DNA of 64,000 nt from Gigaspora rosea (lineage: Eukaryota; Glomeromycota; Glomeromycetes; Diversisporales; Gigasporaceae), in assembly GCA_003550325.1 (NCBI GenBank), contig QKWP01001151.1:1-64000 (forward strand), in the 5' to 3' direction. Position numbers and translations under genes: made by a program. Below the pieces are notes generated by a model. That model was not told where the DNA came from. It saw nothing but the letters and a program-made list of their open reading frames with translations, and searched no databases. Within the stretch, counting starts at the first letter, position 1. Each line of letters begins with the position of its first letter. Shown here one piece after another: positions 21,451 to 33,868 of the stretch.

Positions 21451-23236
21451 CGTTATAATGTGGTGGAAATTGCTGATTTTGGATGTAGTTCTTTAGTACT
21501 GCATATTGCTGAAGTTCCATTTTTATAATTTTTTCCAGAGTGCTTTATGTTCGTCTCCTTCAGTTCAATTTCTTTTGCCAGGATACTGACAACCTGGTCT
21601 GGATTTAGTTTAACATCAGGTTTTTCGTATAATATGGGGGTCGCTATTTCTCTTTCCTGCAGGGCGTGGGATGCTACACTCTAGTTAATCTCTAGTCACT
21701 GCTTCTTTTAATAGTTGCAAAGTCTTGTTCTTTTTTCTGTCTTAGCAAACTAATTTTTCGTAATTACTGATAGATCAATTGGGGTTCCAGTATAGGTAGC
21801 TTAAATTTTTAGATGAATTCTGGTCTGTGGATCAGGGCTTGGTCGCAATTGCCAATCAGGTTTCTATTAGGTGACCTCACATAGTACAGAGTATAGAATC
21901 AACTTATATAGTAGATAATTGTTTACTGAATAAAGTGATTACTTGAATCAATATCAGAGTTTTTCTGCACAACTAGCTAAGCCTTCCTTCCTATAAGTAA
22001 GATTTAGAAGGTAATCTAATAGCTCTATTTGCCTTTGGAAGTTCGCAGCAATACCAATGATTTCCTTCGGTATTTGTTTTGGTGAAAGATGAGTAGTTTA
22101 CTCTAATTTCTAATCTTTTCTTAATATCGAATAATAGTTCTATCCTTTCTTAATTTTGACTGAATAAGATTCCTCTTTTCGCCTATCCCATCCTGATCGT
22201 CCAACTCTATTATCTGGTCTGACTTAATTTTGATCAAATAAGGCCCTCTTCTTGCCCCATCACATCCTAATCATCCAACTTTATTATTGGGTCTGACAAA
22301 TAATTATTATTTATATATATATATATATATATATACCAGTTGGACGATTAGAGCTAGAAACTAATTTTTACAATATTTTGGATGTTAGGATTACCCCGTA
22401 TAGTAAGTAATTAATTGATATTCTGGGGCAGCCAATATCCCATGCTGTTTTCAAGTTTAACATAATTGTTTATCAAGCCTTCTTCGCTAAAAAAAAAATT
22501 AGTTTTTTTTTTTTTATGGATAAGAAAAATAATCCTTTCTTTTCTCTTTTCTTATACACTATTATATACTTCCCAGTCAATAAATTCATCGAAAGGTTGG
22601 GCCCACTCATCAGGGTCAATTTCTATATCAGGGCATAAATCTTCGCTAATGCTGCATTCCCAGCTAGCTTGATTTCAGATAAAGAAAGAATTTTCACAAA
22701 TAGAGGTTTCTTAACCTATTTCTTCCTCAAACTCCAAGCCAGTAACTGGATCTCACATTAAGGTACATCTATCAAATATACTTCGCCAATATCCATCAGT
22801 TGCGACTCATTTCTGCGTGGGGACCAAGTTATAATCAATTTGTCCACTCTAGGTCACTTCTTGCCACAGCTCCCAAGCTACTTGTATTAACACTGCCTGT
22901 AATCTTTCTTTTTCCATTGGACTATGGGTAAGTTCTTTGTTCTCTTCACAATATTTAGTATCACTTATTTCTTCTTTACACACTTCCTCCCATCCTTCCC
23001 ACTCAGTATAGTAGATCCAATTAGTAACTTTGATTTCTTTATCAAAGTCCTCAGTGAAATATTCCTGGGCAATAACTGGAAAGACTTATGCTTCTTTTAT
23101 AGCTTCAGCAGGTCAATCTTTCACTAGTTTTTGTGGGGTTCATTTGTGCTTTCCATATTCCCCATATTTGCTGCTTTCTGGTAATAATCACGAGTTTGAT
23201 TCATGGCCCCTTTATCATTTGAAGATTCTTCTATTA
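21451..23236 (-). pseudogene. Element 1: long region between RNase H and integrase zinc finger (fossil)
   Basis: About 1.8 kb separates the RNase H relic from the integrase zinc module, longer than usual in Ty3 elements. It contains acidic and Trp-containing patches and a (TA)n microsatellite at about 22308-22336. No named domain was recognised. Broken. Confidence 0.4.
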
Positions 23237-23521
23237 TAGTGTTCCGCAATTTGATTTGATCTTCAAATATTTGAATCAAATATTGATCAAATTCAAATTC
23301 AAATTTGACTATATTTGATTTGATCAAATTCAAATATGACCAAATTTGATTTGATTTGACAAATATTTGATTGGATTTGAAAATTACTATTAAAAATTCA
23401 AATTTAAATCAAATTCAAATTCAAATATTTGAATCAAATCAAATTCAAATTAGGGTCAATTTGATTTGACCAAATTCAAATTGATTCAATATTTAATTTG
23501 ATTTGAATTTAAAGAACCCTA
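23237..23521. mobile_element. 285-bp hAT-like MITE made of TTTGAATTTGAT words
   Basis: The left end TAGTGTTCCGC matches the element at 47644; the right end AAGAACCCTA is a diverged inverse. The flanks TTCTATTA (23229-23236) and TTTTATCA (23522-23529) agree at six of eight positions, consistent with an old 8-bp duplication. The interior is almost entirely alternating TTTGAATTTGAT / ATCAAATTCAAA words. It lies inside the RNase H side of element 1. Confidence 0.65.
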
Positions 23522-24990
23522 TTTTATCATTCGTGATAGGGTATCGGCATTATTATGTCTCCTTCCAGCCCTATGTACAATAGTAAAATTATAGGGCTAG
23601 AGATGGAGTATCCATTAGGCTCTCCTTCTTTTTAAGGCTGTGTGTTGTAACCACTTTAGGGCTGAGTGGTCAGTGACAATGATAAAGGGTTTATACCCTA
23701 AGTAATGATAAAAGTACTCTATGGCCCATACTATAGCATAGCACTCTAATTTAGTAGTCACATAATTTCATTCAGGGCAGGTCAAACTCTTGCTAGTATA
23801 TGCTATAGCATATTCACTTCTATTTTCATCTTTTTGTGCCAATATGGTGTCTAATCCAATGCCGGATGCATCAGTATAGAGGTAGAATAGTTTATCAAAA
23901 TCTGGATATCTTAGAATTGGGGAGGTCACGAGATGGGTTTTTAATGCCTAGAAGGCTTGCTTTTGAGTTGGTTCTCATTCAAAATCTACTCTTTTTTCTA
24001 ACAAACTATAAAGTGGTTTCGCCATAGTGGCGAAGTTCTTTATAAATTAGCGATAGTAGAAGACAAGGCTAATAAAGCCTCTTAACTGCTTTAAATTAAC
24101 AGGAACAAAGAAGTTTTTAACCTTTATTACTTTATCTTTATCAGGTTTTATGCCCTTTTTCCCACTACATGTCCCAGAAATTTTATATTGTTTTTAAAGA
24201 GTTCACACTTATCTGGGTTTAGCTTTAACCCTGCTGTAGCTAATTTGAGAAGGACTTCCGCCACATGCTCCAGATGGTCCTGGTAGGTATTAGAATATAT
24301 AATTATATCATCTAAATATACAGCAACAAATTTTTCTATATATGCATATAGAATATGATTCATTGCCCTCTGGAAAGTGGCTGGGCATTACATAAACCAA
24401 AGGGCATCACAATAAAAGCATATATGCCCTGTTTGGTTATAAAGGCCGTCTTCTCCCTATCGTCCTTGGACATCCGTATCTGCCAGTACCCACTGGCCAG
24501 GTCAAGAGAAGAAAACCACCCAGCTTTCTTGAAAATTTCTAAAAGGTCATCGAAGCGTGGTAGGTGAAAAGCATTTTTCTTTGTCACAGTGTTTAGTTTT
24601 TGATAATTAACATATAATCAAAGCTTGCCGTTCTTTTTGGGGACAATTACTACAGGTAAGGTCCATGGGCTCTTGATTTCACCAATAAGACCATTTCTTA
24701 GTAAACTCTCTATTTCTTTATTTAGGAAGTCTTGTTTGTCCGATGCAATTCAGTAGGTCGATTGCTTAATGGGTTTGGCCGTATCTATCTCATGCTGAAT
24801 TTTCTGATATTGACCGAGTTGATGCAACCCAGTGGCGAAAAGTTCTTGAAATTTTCTTAAGGCAGATTTTGCTTCTTTCTCTTGTTTTCCATTTAATATA
24901 GCACCTTAACCAATTTTTCTATAATCTCTTCCGAAGTCAGATTGGTTGGGTCACTGGTATCTAGTATGGGAAGCTCTTCTATAGCCATCA
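23522..24990 (-). pseudogene. Element 1: reverse transcriptase and RNase H (fossil)
   Basis: RT is recognised by SSLDLASGYWQI, MPFGLCNAQ and the catalytic YLDDIIIYS box (about 24290-24330), followed by KFLGHVV and the RNase H region. This is the typical Ty3/gypsy RT. Broken in several places. Confidence 0.88.
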
Positions 24991-25129
24991 AGTATATAGC
25001 TGGATTGTCTTCATTCATTACTGCTTTCTTAGTATAGTAACTTTCGATCTCTTCAAGATCATTTTCTTCTTCATAATTAGTGAAGAAGTCCTTGTTATCA
25101 TCAATTTCCTCTTGGGGTGATTCAACTTT

Positions 25130-25790
25130 ATCCTCTTTGGCTTGGTATATGGGTATCTCTAAACTTTTACCCAGATATCAAATAAATAGCTTTCTTTTGT
25201 CGAAATGAAGTCAGACATAAACCTTTCGAAACCAATTTATCCCCAGCAACATCATTTCAACCAGATTTTCAATGACTTGAAAATCAGTAAGTACTATAAC
25301 ACTTTGTATAGCCAATTTTATACCTACTAATTTTTCTAGGGCCCGCTTCTAGGTGCCATTTGTAGTAATGACTACTGTAGTAGAAGGCTCATTTATAGTA
25401 AGACCAAGTTTCTTGGCTAACTTTATAGATATTATACTGACAGCAGCTCCAGAGTTAATATAGCTAGTATAGGGTTATTTTTAATACTAACAAAGCATTT
25501 TGCTGCGGAGGTCCTGTGCTCGAGATTATTTTCAACTAAATTAGTCTCAGTTGTAGGAATAATAGGGCACCATAATGCCTGTGATAAATGCTGCCGTTGT
25601 TTGGGCACTTGTAATAATTGACAATAAGTAGTATTAGCATGTTGACTCAACAGGTCCTCTGCAATATTATAAGGAGGAATTAAATCCAGCACAGAGGGTC
25701 CTCTGCCTTCGTATCTGATTGGGCACTTTGACATTGTTGGTAAAGGGTTCGTGCTAGGTTCTGGGACAACTTCTTCCATACCGTAGGTTG
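25130..25790 (-). pseudogene. Element 1: protease region (fossil)
   Basis: A GAAVSIIS block followed by KLAKKLGLTI (about 25390-25460) marks the retropepsin-like protease ahead of the RT. Broken. Confidence 0.65.
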
Positions 25791-25799
25791 ATTAGGTGG

Positions 25800-26965
25800 G
25801 GTGCCCTTTTGGATCAGAAACAACCCTTTTTTTCAACCTTTCATTTTAATTGATTTCAGATTCGGGTCTTTCATGTCTTTTAATTGCATAGATCTCTCGA
25901 TTACCCCATTAGTAATGATTTCACACATATTGACATTTCGAGGTTGGGCATTATTTCTTTCTAAGGTAAAGGAAAAATTTCTAGTAAACTGGTGTCTTTC
26001 TGCTTAGCAATTCCTAACAATATGGCCTTGCTCACTACAGTTATAGCATGTGACCCCTTCATTTATAGTTTTTCGAGTTTGGTACTATGGATATTGGGGT
26101 CGAGATATACTGGCGGAAGTTGGTAGGCCAACCGACTCAACTCTTGCAAACAGAGCAGTAGTTAATTTTTCGTAATTTACTACTATTTGTTGCATTTTTT
26201 TTGTTAAATCATCAAGAGCTTGATAGGTCAGTTCCTGCTTTTCATAGTACTGACTGGCCTCTATTTTCCTTGCCTTAACTACGGCGGCATCTAATGTTTC
26301 GAAATCATCAGCAAACATTAGGACAGCAATTTTTCTACATATTCCTCCAATAAACATTTGAACGACATATGCGGCAGGTATTTGGTGGTCCAGATCGACT
26401 CTTTTTAGTAATTTCTTAGACTGGTACGTATGAGGTCCACCTTTTCTTTCTTTTTTTGCTTTAGAGAAGTTAATTATAATTGCCATTGGTGTCTTCTTTC
26501 CGGGATTGCAAAGTATTTAACAAATGACTAGACAAAACTGTCCTCCGGATTATCCTCATTATCCCAGTATAAAAGATTGTCCTTTTGGTTATTATATCAA
26601 TTAGCAGCAATTTCTGTCAAATGCTCTGAAGCACTTTTAATTTTTCTAGCCCTAGTCCAGTTATTGGCATCAGCAGCTTGTTCAAAGACTTCAATCCACT
26701 CCACTGGGTCCTCATTTTCTTCTCCTTTGAAGGTCCGTACGTGTACTCAGTTATTTTCCCTAGGAGCAGCCGGTACCTCATGCTGTGCCACCTCCCTAAA
26801 GGCTTGAGCAATATCTCAAAGAAGATTCTGGGCCTGATTATGGTTATCACGTGGATCTTCATTATCCTGGGGTTCATATGGAGAAAGTAGTCATTCCTCT
26901 TTAGCAGGTCTATCTAGGTCGAAATCAGCTATATCAGACATTTTGATTCAGTTAAAACTAAACTA
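25800..26965 (-). pseudogene. Element 1: gag (fossil)
   Basis: It begins after the leader, near 26945 on the minus strand. Capsid-like blocks lie at 26085-26877 and a CCHC zinc knuckle (CYNCSEQGHIVRNC) at about 26008-26051. Broken. Confidence 0.75.
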
Positions 26966-27075
26966 AAAAAATTTTAAAGGAAATTTTTATAAAGAGACAC
27001 TTTGGGGTTGGCAGTTCAAAACGCAATTCTTGATTCAAACAGGTTAAAAACTTCTATCTCATAGTCACCACCAAT

Positions 27076-27976
27076 TGTAAACATGTAATTTGGAAGTCAT
27101 ATACTAAAACTCCCTAATAACACCTATAACTAATCTAAACTCTACACACCTATCAGCCAAAACTCCTAGTTCCTTGATTTGGTAGGCAGAAAGAGGCGAG
27201 GAAGATTTGGTCCAAGTTTCAAGGTTCATAGGGTCTTGCTAATATCCTTCGTAGGATAATAGAAGTATAGTAAGATCACAGGATAAGAACTATCAGGTTG
27301 CTGATTGGGCTTCTAGGTTTCACATTAAGTTCTATTATTATATTGATCATAAGTCCGATTAGGTTCCGAAGGCAGTCAGAGATTGATAATCAAGATCACG
27401 TAGTTCAATTATTGTTGGATAAATGAGGTAACCAATAGCGTATTCACAGAATTTATTTATATAAGGGGTTGATTACTAATCTACTTTTACTTTTATATCG
27501 ATTGCGACAGATAGATTTTTCAGGTATCAAAGGGATAAGATAAACTAATACAATGAACAAGTTTATAAGAACAATAGTGTTTTCTATGGGACAACTAAGT
27601 ATACGTTTTATTTATATAACAAGAAAATAGTACAAAGAGTAAAGTCTAAAGCTAACACTTTTACTTTAATTTCGAAGGTTAAGACTCTCTAAGTCTAACT
27701 CGACTTGACTATCACCAACTCAACTGAGTTATTATTCGGCTAGGTGAGCTTAAAGCTCTTATATACTTTTTAATTAGAGACTAAAAAGCTACAAAAGGAT
27801 CTTATCACTCCTTTATCTCCTTTTCATCCTGCAAATTATTTTAATCTTTTTACATCCTACACATTACTTAGTTCTTTCAGATCTTTTAATAAAAAGGATT
27901 TAAAAGATATAAAAGATCCGTGATCATTGATCCCTCTATAATATTACCTACTAAAAATAGTATACATATATTAAAA
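27076..27976 (-). repeat. Element 1: 5' LTR
   Basis: Starts TGTAAAC on the plus strand at the internal side and aligns end to end with the LTR at 9369-10270. The outer few bases differ, so its exact outer limit (about 27976) is uncertain. Repeat X (27983-28054) follows directly. Confidence 0.82.
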
Positions 27977-27982
27977 AGACAA

Positions 27983-28054
27983 AAATGATAGAAAAAATAG
28001 AAAATAAAATTGTGCTCAGCCTGAATTTAGATTGTGCTAGATCGATTTGCCCAT
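27983..28054. repeat. ~75-bp repeat X, right copy
   Basis: Near-identical to 16950-17028, with GCCTGAATTTAGATTGTGCT and GATCGATTTGCCCATCA. It lies immediately outside the 5' LTR of element 1. Confidence 0.7.
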
Positions 28055-28099
28055 CATAGCGTACAATCTACTATTGGTTATTTATATATTGTTGTACAG

Positions 28100-30600
28100 A
28101 TTTGGTCATCTGGATAGTTTTTTATATTCAGATCTAAATTTATTCAAATCTGTTTACTATTGATACTCGGATAATTATCTAAATACTTGTCAGACTATCC
28201 AGATATCTGAGTGATCTGGATTACTCAGATAGTTCAGATATGTACGAATTTATCCGGATAGGAATTCTACTTTCCATAGCCATGTGACTTATTTTTTTAA
28301 CGTTAAAATAAATCTATAATTCGAAATATATTAAGAAGTCGTACTTTATTCACACATGAAAAATGATTGTATAAATACTCAATGGACGATAATTTTATTA
28401 CAATATAAGAAGAAAGCTTATCATTACTATACCTCATTCATTTGTATTTATTTAACTAATGCATAGTATTTAATCCAAGCTGACAACAGTCTACTGATAG
28501 ATAAGATAGGATATGCTGAAAGCAATCCAGTTAGGTCCAAATTCACAGCTATTAAACCTAATCGAGCGTGAGATGATCTAATGCTAACATCTGTGGGAAT
28601 CAAATAAATCAAATTATTAAATTAACTGCCTAATTTGAAACATGATGGAATACCAGAAACAGAGTAATATTGAAAATAGAACCTTTTTACTTCTTCTTAA
28701 GCTAATAGTAGCTAGTTTAAAAATAAGAAATTAAAAAATAAAAAATTGCCAAACTTAGGTAGTTGTAAAAAAAATCTTCTAATATAAAATGTAGAGGACA
28801 TCTAAAGCATAGCAGTTTCTTATAATATATAATTTGTCAAATTAACTTTAGAGTTAGGGCCATCTTAGATTGGGTTAGATAGGTTTTAGGTAGTTATATA
28901 CAAGGAAAATTGCCCTCCCAACATTTTTAATTAACTTCCCAGGGTAGTTATTGAATGCCATTTTTTGTATTTTCAGGTCTTTGCTTTGCTTTTTTGTTTT
29001 GCTTTACTAAAGATCATCACATTCTTTAGTTTGATTGGTCTATTGTCACGTAATTTGCTTAATTTAACAGTTTATAAATATAATTAATAATTATATAACC
29101 ATCATATGATAATCATAGTTATCAAAATTTGAAGTCTCTACAAGGCATGTAAGTTCACATAATAATGATTCATTAATTTGAGTCTGTTTAATCTCTATTT
29201 AATCTAAATTATTGTTTATTTGCTTAGTTCTATTCTGAATTAAAGCCAGCTTAGAGTAATCAAAGTCCAATGCATGTTATAATATTCATACATGCGAACT
29301 AAACCAAAATAAAATTAGATAAAAATCCACATTATCCTAATAGAAGCAATTATGACCCATTCAAAAGATCTAACCTAGATTATCAGAATGATTCTTATAT
29401 AGCTATAAACTCTATTTTCTATTCTTGTTGTTATATAATTTAGGCCATAATTGTCAGTTCTGCTAGCGGATGATCCGTGCATTGACTTACGGTCGACCAA
29501 GGGTGATTATAATTCATCCCAAATCGAAACAATAACTTCTAATCTTATATTAGCCAATCGCTAAAACTTATTATATATTATTATTATTATGACTAATATT
29601 AGTATTTGATTCTGAATAATGATCATTAACTTGCAGCCTAAATAAACGTAAATAAGAAATAATAAATGATCATTATCAACTATACTTGCACCAACTGATT
29701 ATGTTAACATGGATAAGAATAAATTAAATTAGAGGTAATAATGTATCTTAAAGCATTAGGTTTATTATTATTATTATTATTTTAAGCAATGTAATGACAT
29801 ATTCTATCAAAGAAATTGAAATTTTAATAAAAAATGATATGATTTTATTTCAAAAATAATGTATACATGTGGTATATATTATGATTTGGATGCATCAGGC
29901 AAATAGTGACATTTATTAAGCGTTATTAAATGAAGAATATCAGTGCAATTGATGTGAAACTGCGACAGAATATGCTCCCAGAAATAGCAATTGCCCAGGT
30001 ATTGCCATCATCAGTTAAATTCGTAATGTGTAGAATCTTCATAAACTGTATAGAGTAGGCCTGATTAGGTATGAATTTTACTATAAAATAGGTCTAAATT
30101 GGACAGCTAATTAATTAATACTTATCTGACTTCATGTGCACACTCCACAGTTGCTAGCGTTAGATAATCTAACCCTCAATTACTCTGAACTTGGACCTAA
30201 ATGGATTTCTTTTAGCATACCCTTGTTTAATCATCTTATCTATCTGTTGACTTTAGTTAACTTGAATAAAATGCTATATGTGTTAAGGAAAACGAATGAA
30301 TGTGATATAGTAATGATTATAAGCATTTTGCATTGTAATAAAATTATTGTCCATTATAGTATCCTGTATATTTTTACAATTATTTGTTTTCATGTGAAAA
30401 TAAAGTCAACTTATATTTTTAATTTATTTAGAATTATCAATTGATTTTAACGTTAAAAAATGATTCTCATGGCTATGAGAGATAAAGTTTCAATCTGGAT
30501 AATCAGGGTATATCAATAGTAAATGAATTTCAAATAAATTCTGATCCGAATACAGTATTTGATAATTATTAAGATAAATACTTAATAGATTGGAGCTCTA
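28100..30600. mobile_element. ~2.5-kb element with long inverted arms (~0.5 kb)
   Basis: The left arm (about 28115-28620) and right arm (about 30130-30560, reverse complement) match in order. Outermost shared words are TATTCAGATCTAAATTTATT / TATTCGGATCAGAATTTATT and TTTACTATTGATA. Further in are CATAGCCATG with TTTTTTAACGTTAAAAT, then GCAATCCAGTTAGGTCCAAA / GAAATCCATTTAGGTCCAAG and GATCTAATGCTAACATCTGTGG-like sequence. Outer ends and target duplication could not be fixed. The left arm carries extra ATCCAGATATCTGAG-type palindromic words. The interior (28620-30130) has no recognised gene; the open frame at 30136-30441 falls in an arm and is not convincing. Confidence 0.65.
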
Positions 30601-30782
30601 ATAGGAAAATCTGATAATCCTCCAAAGCGTATTAGTGATGGTCATAATTTTGAATATTTATAGTATTTATAGTTTATCACGATGACCAAATCCGTAAATA
30701 TAAAATGCCTAATAACAGATCATATGGCATGGTTTTGTAAAATATGTGCTTTAGATTAGAATACAGTAGTATGAATTAGTGA

Positions 30783-30870
30783 TATAGGCTAACCCCAGCC
30801 TATCAGCCGAGCGAACAGGCAGGCCGAGGGTCGACCCATGCCTTCACGGTCCGGGCGGGCTGACTAAGAT
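30783..30870. other. GC-rich island
   Basis: About 85 bases of strikingly GC-rich sequence (CAGCCGAGCGAACAGGCAGG, then GTCCGGGCGGGCTGAC) lie in otherwise very AT-rich DNA. It is not a tRNA or rRNA that I recognise. A truncated transposon end with GC-rich subterminal repeats is a reasonable guess. Confidence 0.5.
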
Positions 30871-31640
30871 AAGTTAGGGTTTTAAATCAAATCTACTTCT
30901 CAACTATTATCTTTTATCCACTTAAATTTTACTAAAATCACCAATAGTCAGTAAACCCACAATCAATGAACTAATCCAAATTAATCTTTCTTGGTTCAAT
31001 AGCTGAATAGGAGCTTTTCTAACTGGCTAATTATTTTTACTTCTTGTCGGGCTGTTAAATGATTTTTAAGGACTTAGTTTTGCAGTTTACTTAACTGCTA
31101 ATAATTGCCGAATGATAAGTTACTGGGATAATTGATGTAAGTTGCTAGTACTTTTTGTTAAGTTGTTGAAATAAGTTGGAATTAATCATATATTGGGCCA
31201 GAAAAGTCAGAATCAAAGATAGTGTAATCTCAGAAAATTTTGAGATTGTAAACAGACAACCAATATAACCGTGAGCATGGCAACATGGTTGTCGAGTATT
31301 TTTTGAGGTATGTAATTTGTTCAGAAAATCACTGAAATCACCGTTAGGAGATCATATTAGAAGTGCTTGATGATTTTGGGTCGACTAAAAGTTTTTAATA
31401 ATATGCTTGGACCGAATAATTTTGTGAGCCAGGTCAGCACAAGCGTTTGGAATCGGCCTGTATTGTATCACTAGTATGATTGACCGAATTATATTGAAAA
31501 ACTATACTATGCTAATCTGAGCTGATCTCAGATAAAAAAAGAAAAAAAACTATTCCACAGGTCTCATGTAACAACCTATGATTTTTCATTTGGTTATTCA
31601 CGGATTGTTCTGTACATACATAAAACACTGTGAAATAATA
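30871..31640. other. Intergenic, nothing recognised
   Basis: Composition is slightly less AT-rich than the surroundings, but no frame, domain or repeat was recognised. Confidence 0.3.
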
Positions 31641-31647
31641 TAGTTAG

Positions 31648-31717
31648 TTATTGTATAGGTATACAAATAACTGTGGCTAAAGGCCACGGTTATTCACTAA
31701 ACATCTATACAATAACA
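31648..31717. repeat. Double-stem palindrome (cruciform candidate)
   Basis: The outer arms TTATTGTATAG and CTATACAATAA enclose an inner hairpin AATAACTGTGGC-(TAAA)-GGCCACGGTTATT. About 70 bases can pair almost throughout. Confidence 0.7.
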
Positions 31718-32080
31718 ATAATTTATTACTACAAAATGAATAACACCCTTATTTTCCATTAAAGAGAAATAAGCGGGCACTATTAGGGCCCAGCAGATTT
31801 TACTAGGAGCAGAGTATGAAATACGAAGTGCATACCAGGAATGTAGTTCTGCAAATTAATGGTATATATGGTTACCTGCCATCTAGAATGGCATTCGCAA
31901 AATCTTGCATTTGATTGGGCATTAAAAATCTATAATTTTATATATCGATATGCTATGCTGGTGTAACATACTTCTACTATTCATGTAGTATTTTATATGC
32001 TCAACTTTTTCTATTTTTAGTTAGTATTGTTATTTTTATTGTTATTTATTTCTTATTTTAGCATATTTTATGGTATAGTC

Positions 32081-32228
32081 GGGTGATTGAATCTCCAAAC
32101 GGGTGATCAAAGCCCCAAACGGATGATCAAATCTCCAAACTAGTAATCAATTCTCCAGATGGGTGATCAATTACTCGTTTGGAGATCACTGTTTGGAGAT
32201 TTGAATCTTCAAACGAGTAATTAAAGCT
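32081..32228. repeat. 20-bp periodic block with inverted units
   Basis: Four direct 20-mers lie in perfect register (32081, 32101, 32121, 32141) of the type GGGTGATCAAATCTCCAAAC. A fifth start at 32161 runs into inverted copies (TTACTCGTTTGGAGATCAC, GTTTGGAGATTTGAATC) and then a direct one again. No gene context is visible. Confidence 0.85.
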
Positions 32229-32518
32229 CCTATACAAATTAAAAACATAAGGGTTTGGTTTTAGCTTATAGAGGAAGAACAAGTAGGGTTGTAGATAGTA
32301 TTTCTTTAATAATCCAATGTATTGATTCATATTAATAAAGAGGACCCTTATACCCGTAATTATGTTTGTTAGTTATCGTTTTAAACCATTTAACCTTAAT
32401 CACAATTTGTTCACGATCGAACTAAATCAGCCTGACGTCATCAAGCTCTCCTAACTGATCGTAACACCAGATTTGGTATTTGCATTATTCTGAGAACGCA
32501 GTAATATGTATCATATGG

Positions 32519-33376
32519 CAGGGTTGTGCAAGCTATATATCTGGTAGTTTTTTATCAGACATCAGACATTTCCGAATTGTCCTATACAATTCCAATGTTT
32601 AATGTAATGCAGCTATAGTTGTCACTGGACAATGTCCGATCATGTTCATAGGACAATTCAGACAAGTTTCCAATGTCCGATGATATGTCCGATGCTAATT
32701 ATCATATAACCAGGGTGAAAACTATATAAAAAATTGATTTAGTTTAGTGTACCTATATTTACTGATTTTTTATTTTGATTTTTAGCTTGGGAAACTATCC
32801 CTATACGTATATGTTAAATAGAAACATTTTGCCATTTGTTCAAACATTTATATAAAAAAAAAATTGAATTTCCCACCAACCGATATATATAAATCGATCA
32901 CATTAAGAAATGTTTCTAAAACTTGGACTCCTATAGAACAAAACATAAACAGATTGATTGATCCCTTATCATTTAATTAATCATAACACATAATGATTAT
33001 TATAAAAAAAATTGCGCCTTATATTATTGTACATACGTACATACTAATCTTTCAAAGGATGATATAATAAACATATATACAGAATTATTTTGCTGAAAAG
33101 AGTTGGTTTATTAATAAAAGTATAGCTTTATTTATGAAGTTCTATAACACAACACTTAATAAATAAAGAACTCTTTTTATTATTACAATTGAAATCTTTG
33201 TTGATTACAGATGCAATTCTATTAGTTAATTGTTATATGTTAAATTAAATAACTAATCATATGAAGTGATTTAATATCATGTGATTAACCAAATACGAGA
33301 AAGTCATCTTATATGTCCAATTCTATGTCCATTGCTTTTGATCAGATATTCGGACAATGGATATCAGCCAACTCTG
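32519..33376. mobile_element. 858-bp hAT-like element, 8-bp duplication TCATATGG/TCATACGG
   Basis: The left terminus is CAGGGTTG and the right terminus CAACTCTG. Flanks TCATATGG (32511-32518) and TCATACGG (33377-33384) agree at seven of eight positions. Both ends hold GTCCGAT / GGACAAT words (32560-32690, 33315-33360). No transposase was recognised; the interior is AT-rich and non-coding. Confidence 0.72.
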
Positions 33377-33518
33377 TCATACGGTGGAACAAAATTGGGT
33401 AAAATATTCTCTATCACTATTAGACTGCCTTAATATTCAAATTGTATTTATTGTGATCTATTTCGATTTTATTGAGTTTTTATTAATATTCTATTTAGTA
33501 GTATCAATTCACCAAAAA

Positions 33519-33868
33519 TTACTTCACAGACAACTTAGTTCGCAGAAAATTTAATTACAAGTAAGATTATTTTACAATCAATTATTCACAAACAAGTTTG
33601 TTTATTTCAATGACATCAGACTTCACAGACAAATTAATTCTAATCATTGTCATTAAAATTAAGTTTAAATTTACCATAAATTTTCAAAATAGTGGGCATG
33701 GACGTTGTTTCGAGAATTTACAGTAAAGCTGTACAATTTATGAAGAAATTGTTGGCTAAATATATTGTCAACAAAATGATTTTGTCTGTGAATTAACCGT
33801 TTCCATCTGTAGAATAATCTTGTCTGTAAATTAATTGTCTATAAACTAAGTTGCCTATAAAGTGATTG
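33519..33868. mobile_element. ~350-bp MITE (ATCACTTYAYAGRCAACTT family)
   Basis: The left end ATTACTTCACAGACAACTTA and right end (reverse complement) CAATCACTTTATAGGCAACT are inverted repeats, and both continue with AATTTA/ACAGACAA-type words. A second copy, split by a hAT-like element, lies at 47598-48975. Confidence 0.55.

Larger units (their letters stand above)
17029..27976 (-). mobile_element. Old, broken Ty3/gypsy LTR retrotransposon (element 1)
   Basis: A minus-strand fossil. In its own 5' to 3' order it has an LTR (27076-27976), a primer-binding site area (27050-27075, starting ATTGGTGGTGACTATG), gag with a CCHC knuckle, protease, reverse transcriptase with YLDD, RNase H, an integrase with an H-H-C-C zinc region and core, and an integrase tail. 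The order PR-RT-RH-INT is that of Ty3/gypsy (Metaviridae). The coding region is broken in many places (well over a dozen) and by four later insertions (19371-19784, 19864-21140 carrying 20180-20426, and 23237-23521). Its 3' LTR is not adjacent. The only other copy of that LTR is at 9369-10270. LTR divergence of about 10 percent by eye makes it clearly older than the element at 35-45 kb. Confidence 0.88.

Noticed and set aside
30136-30444. 102-codon open frame
   Set aside because: It lies across the right inverted arm of the long-arm element; no domain and an AT-driven composition.
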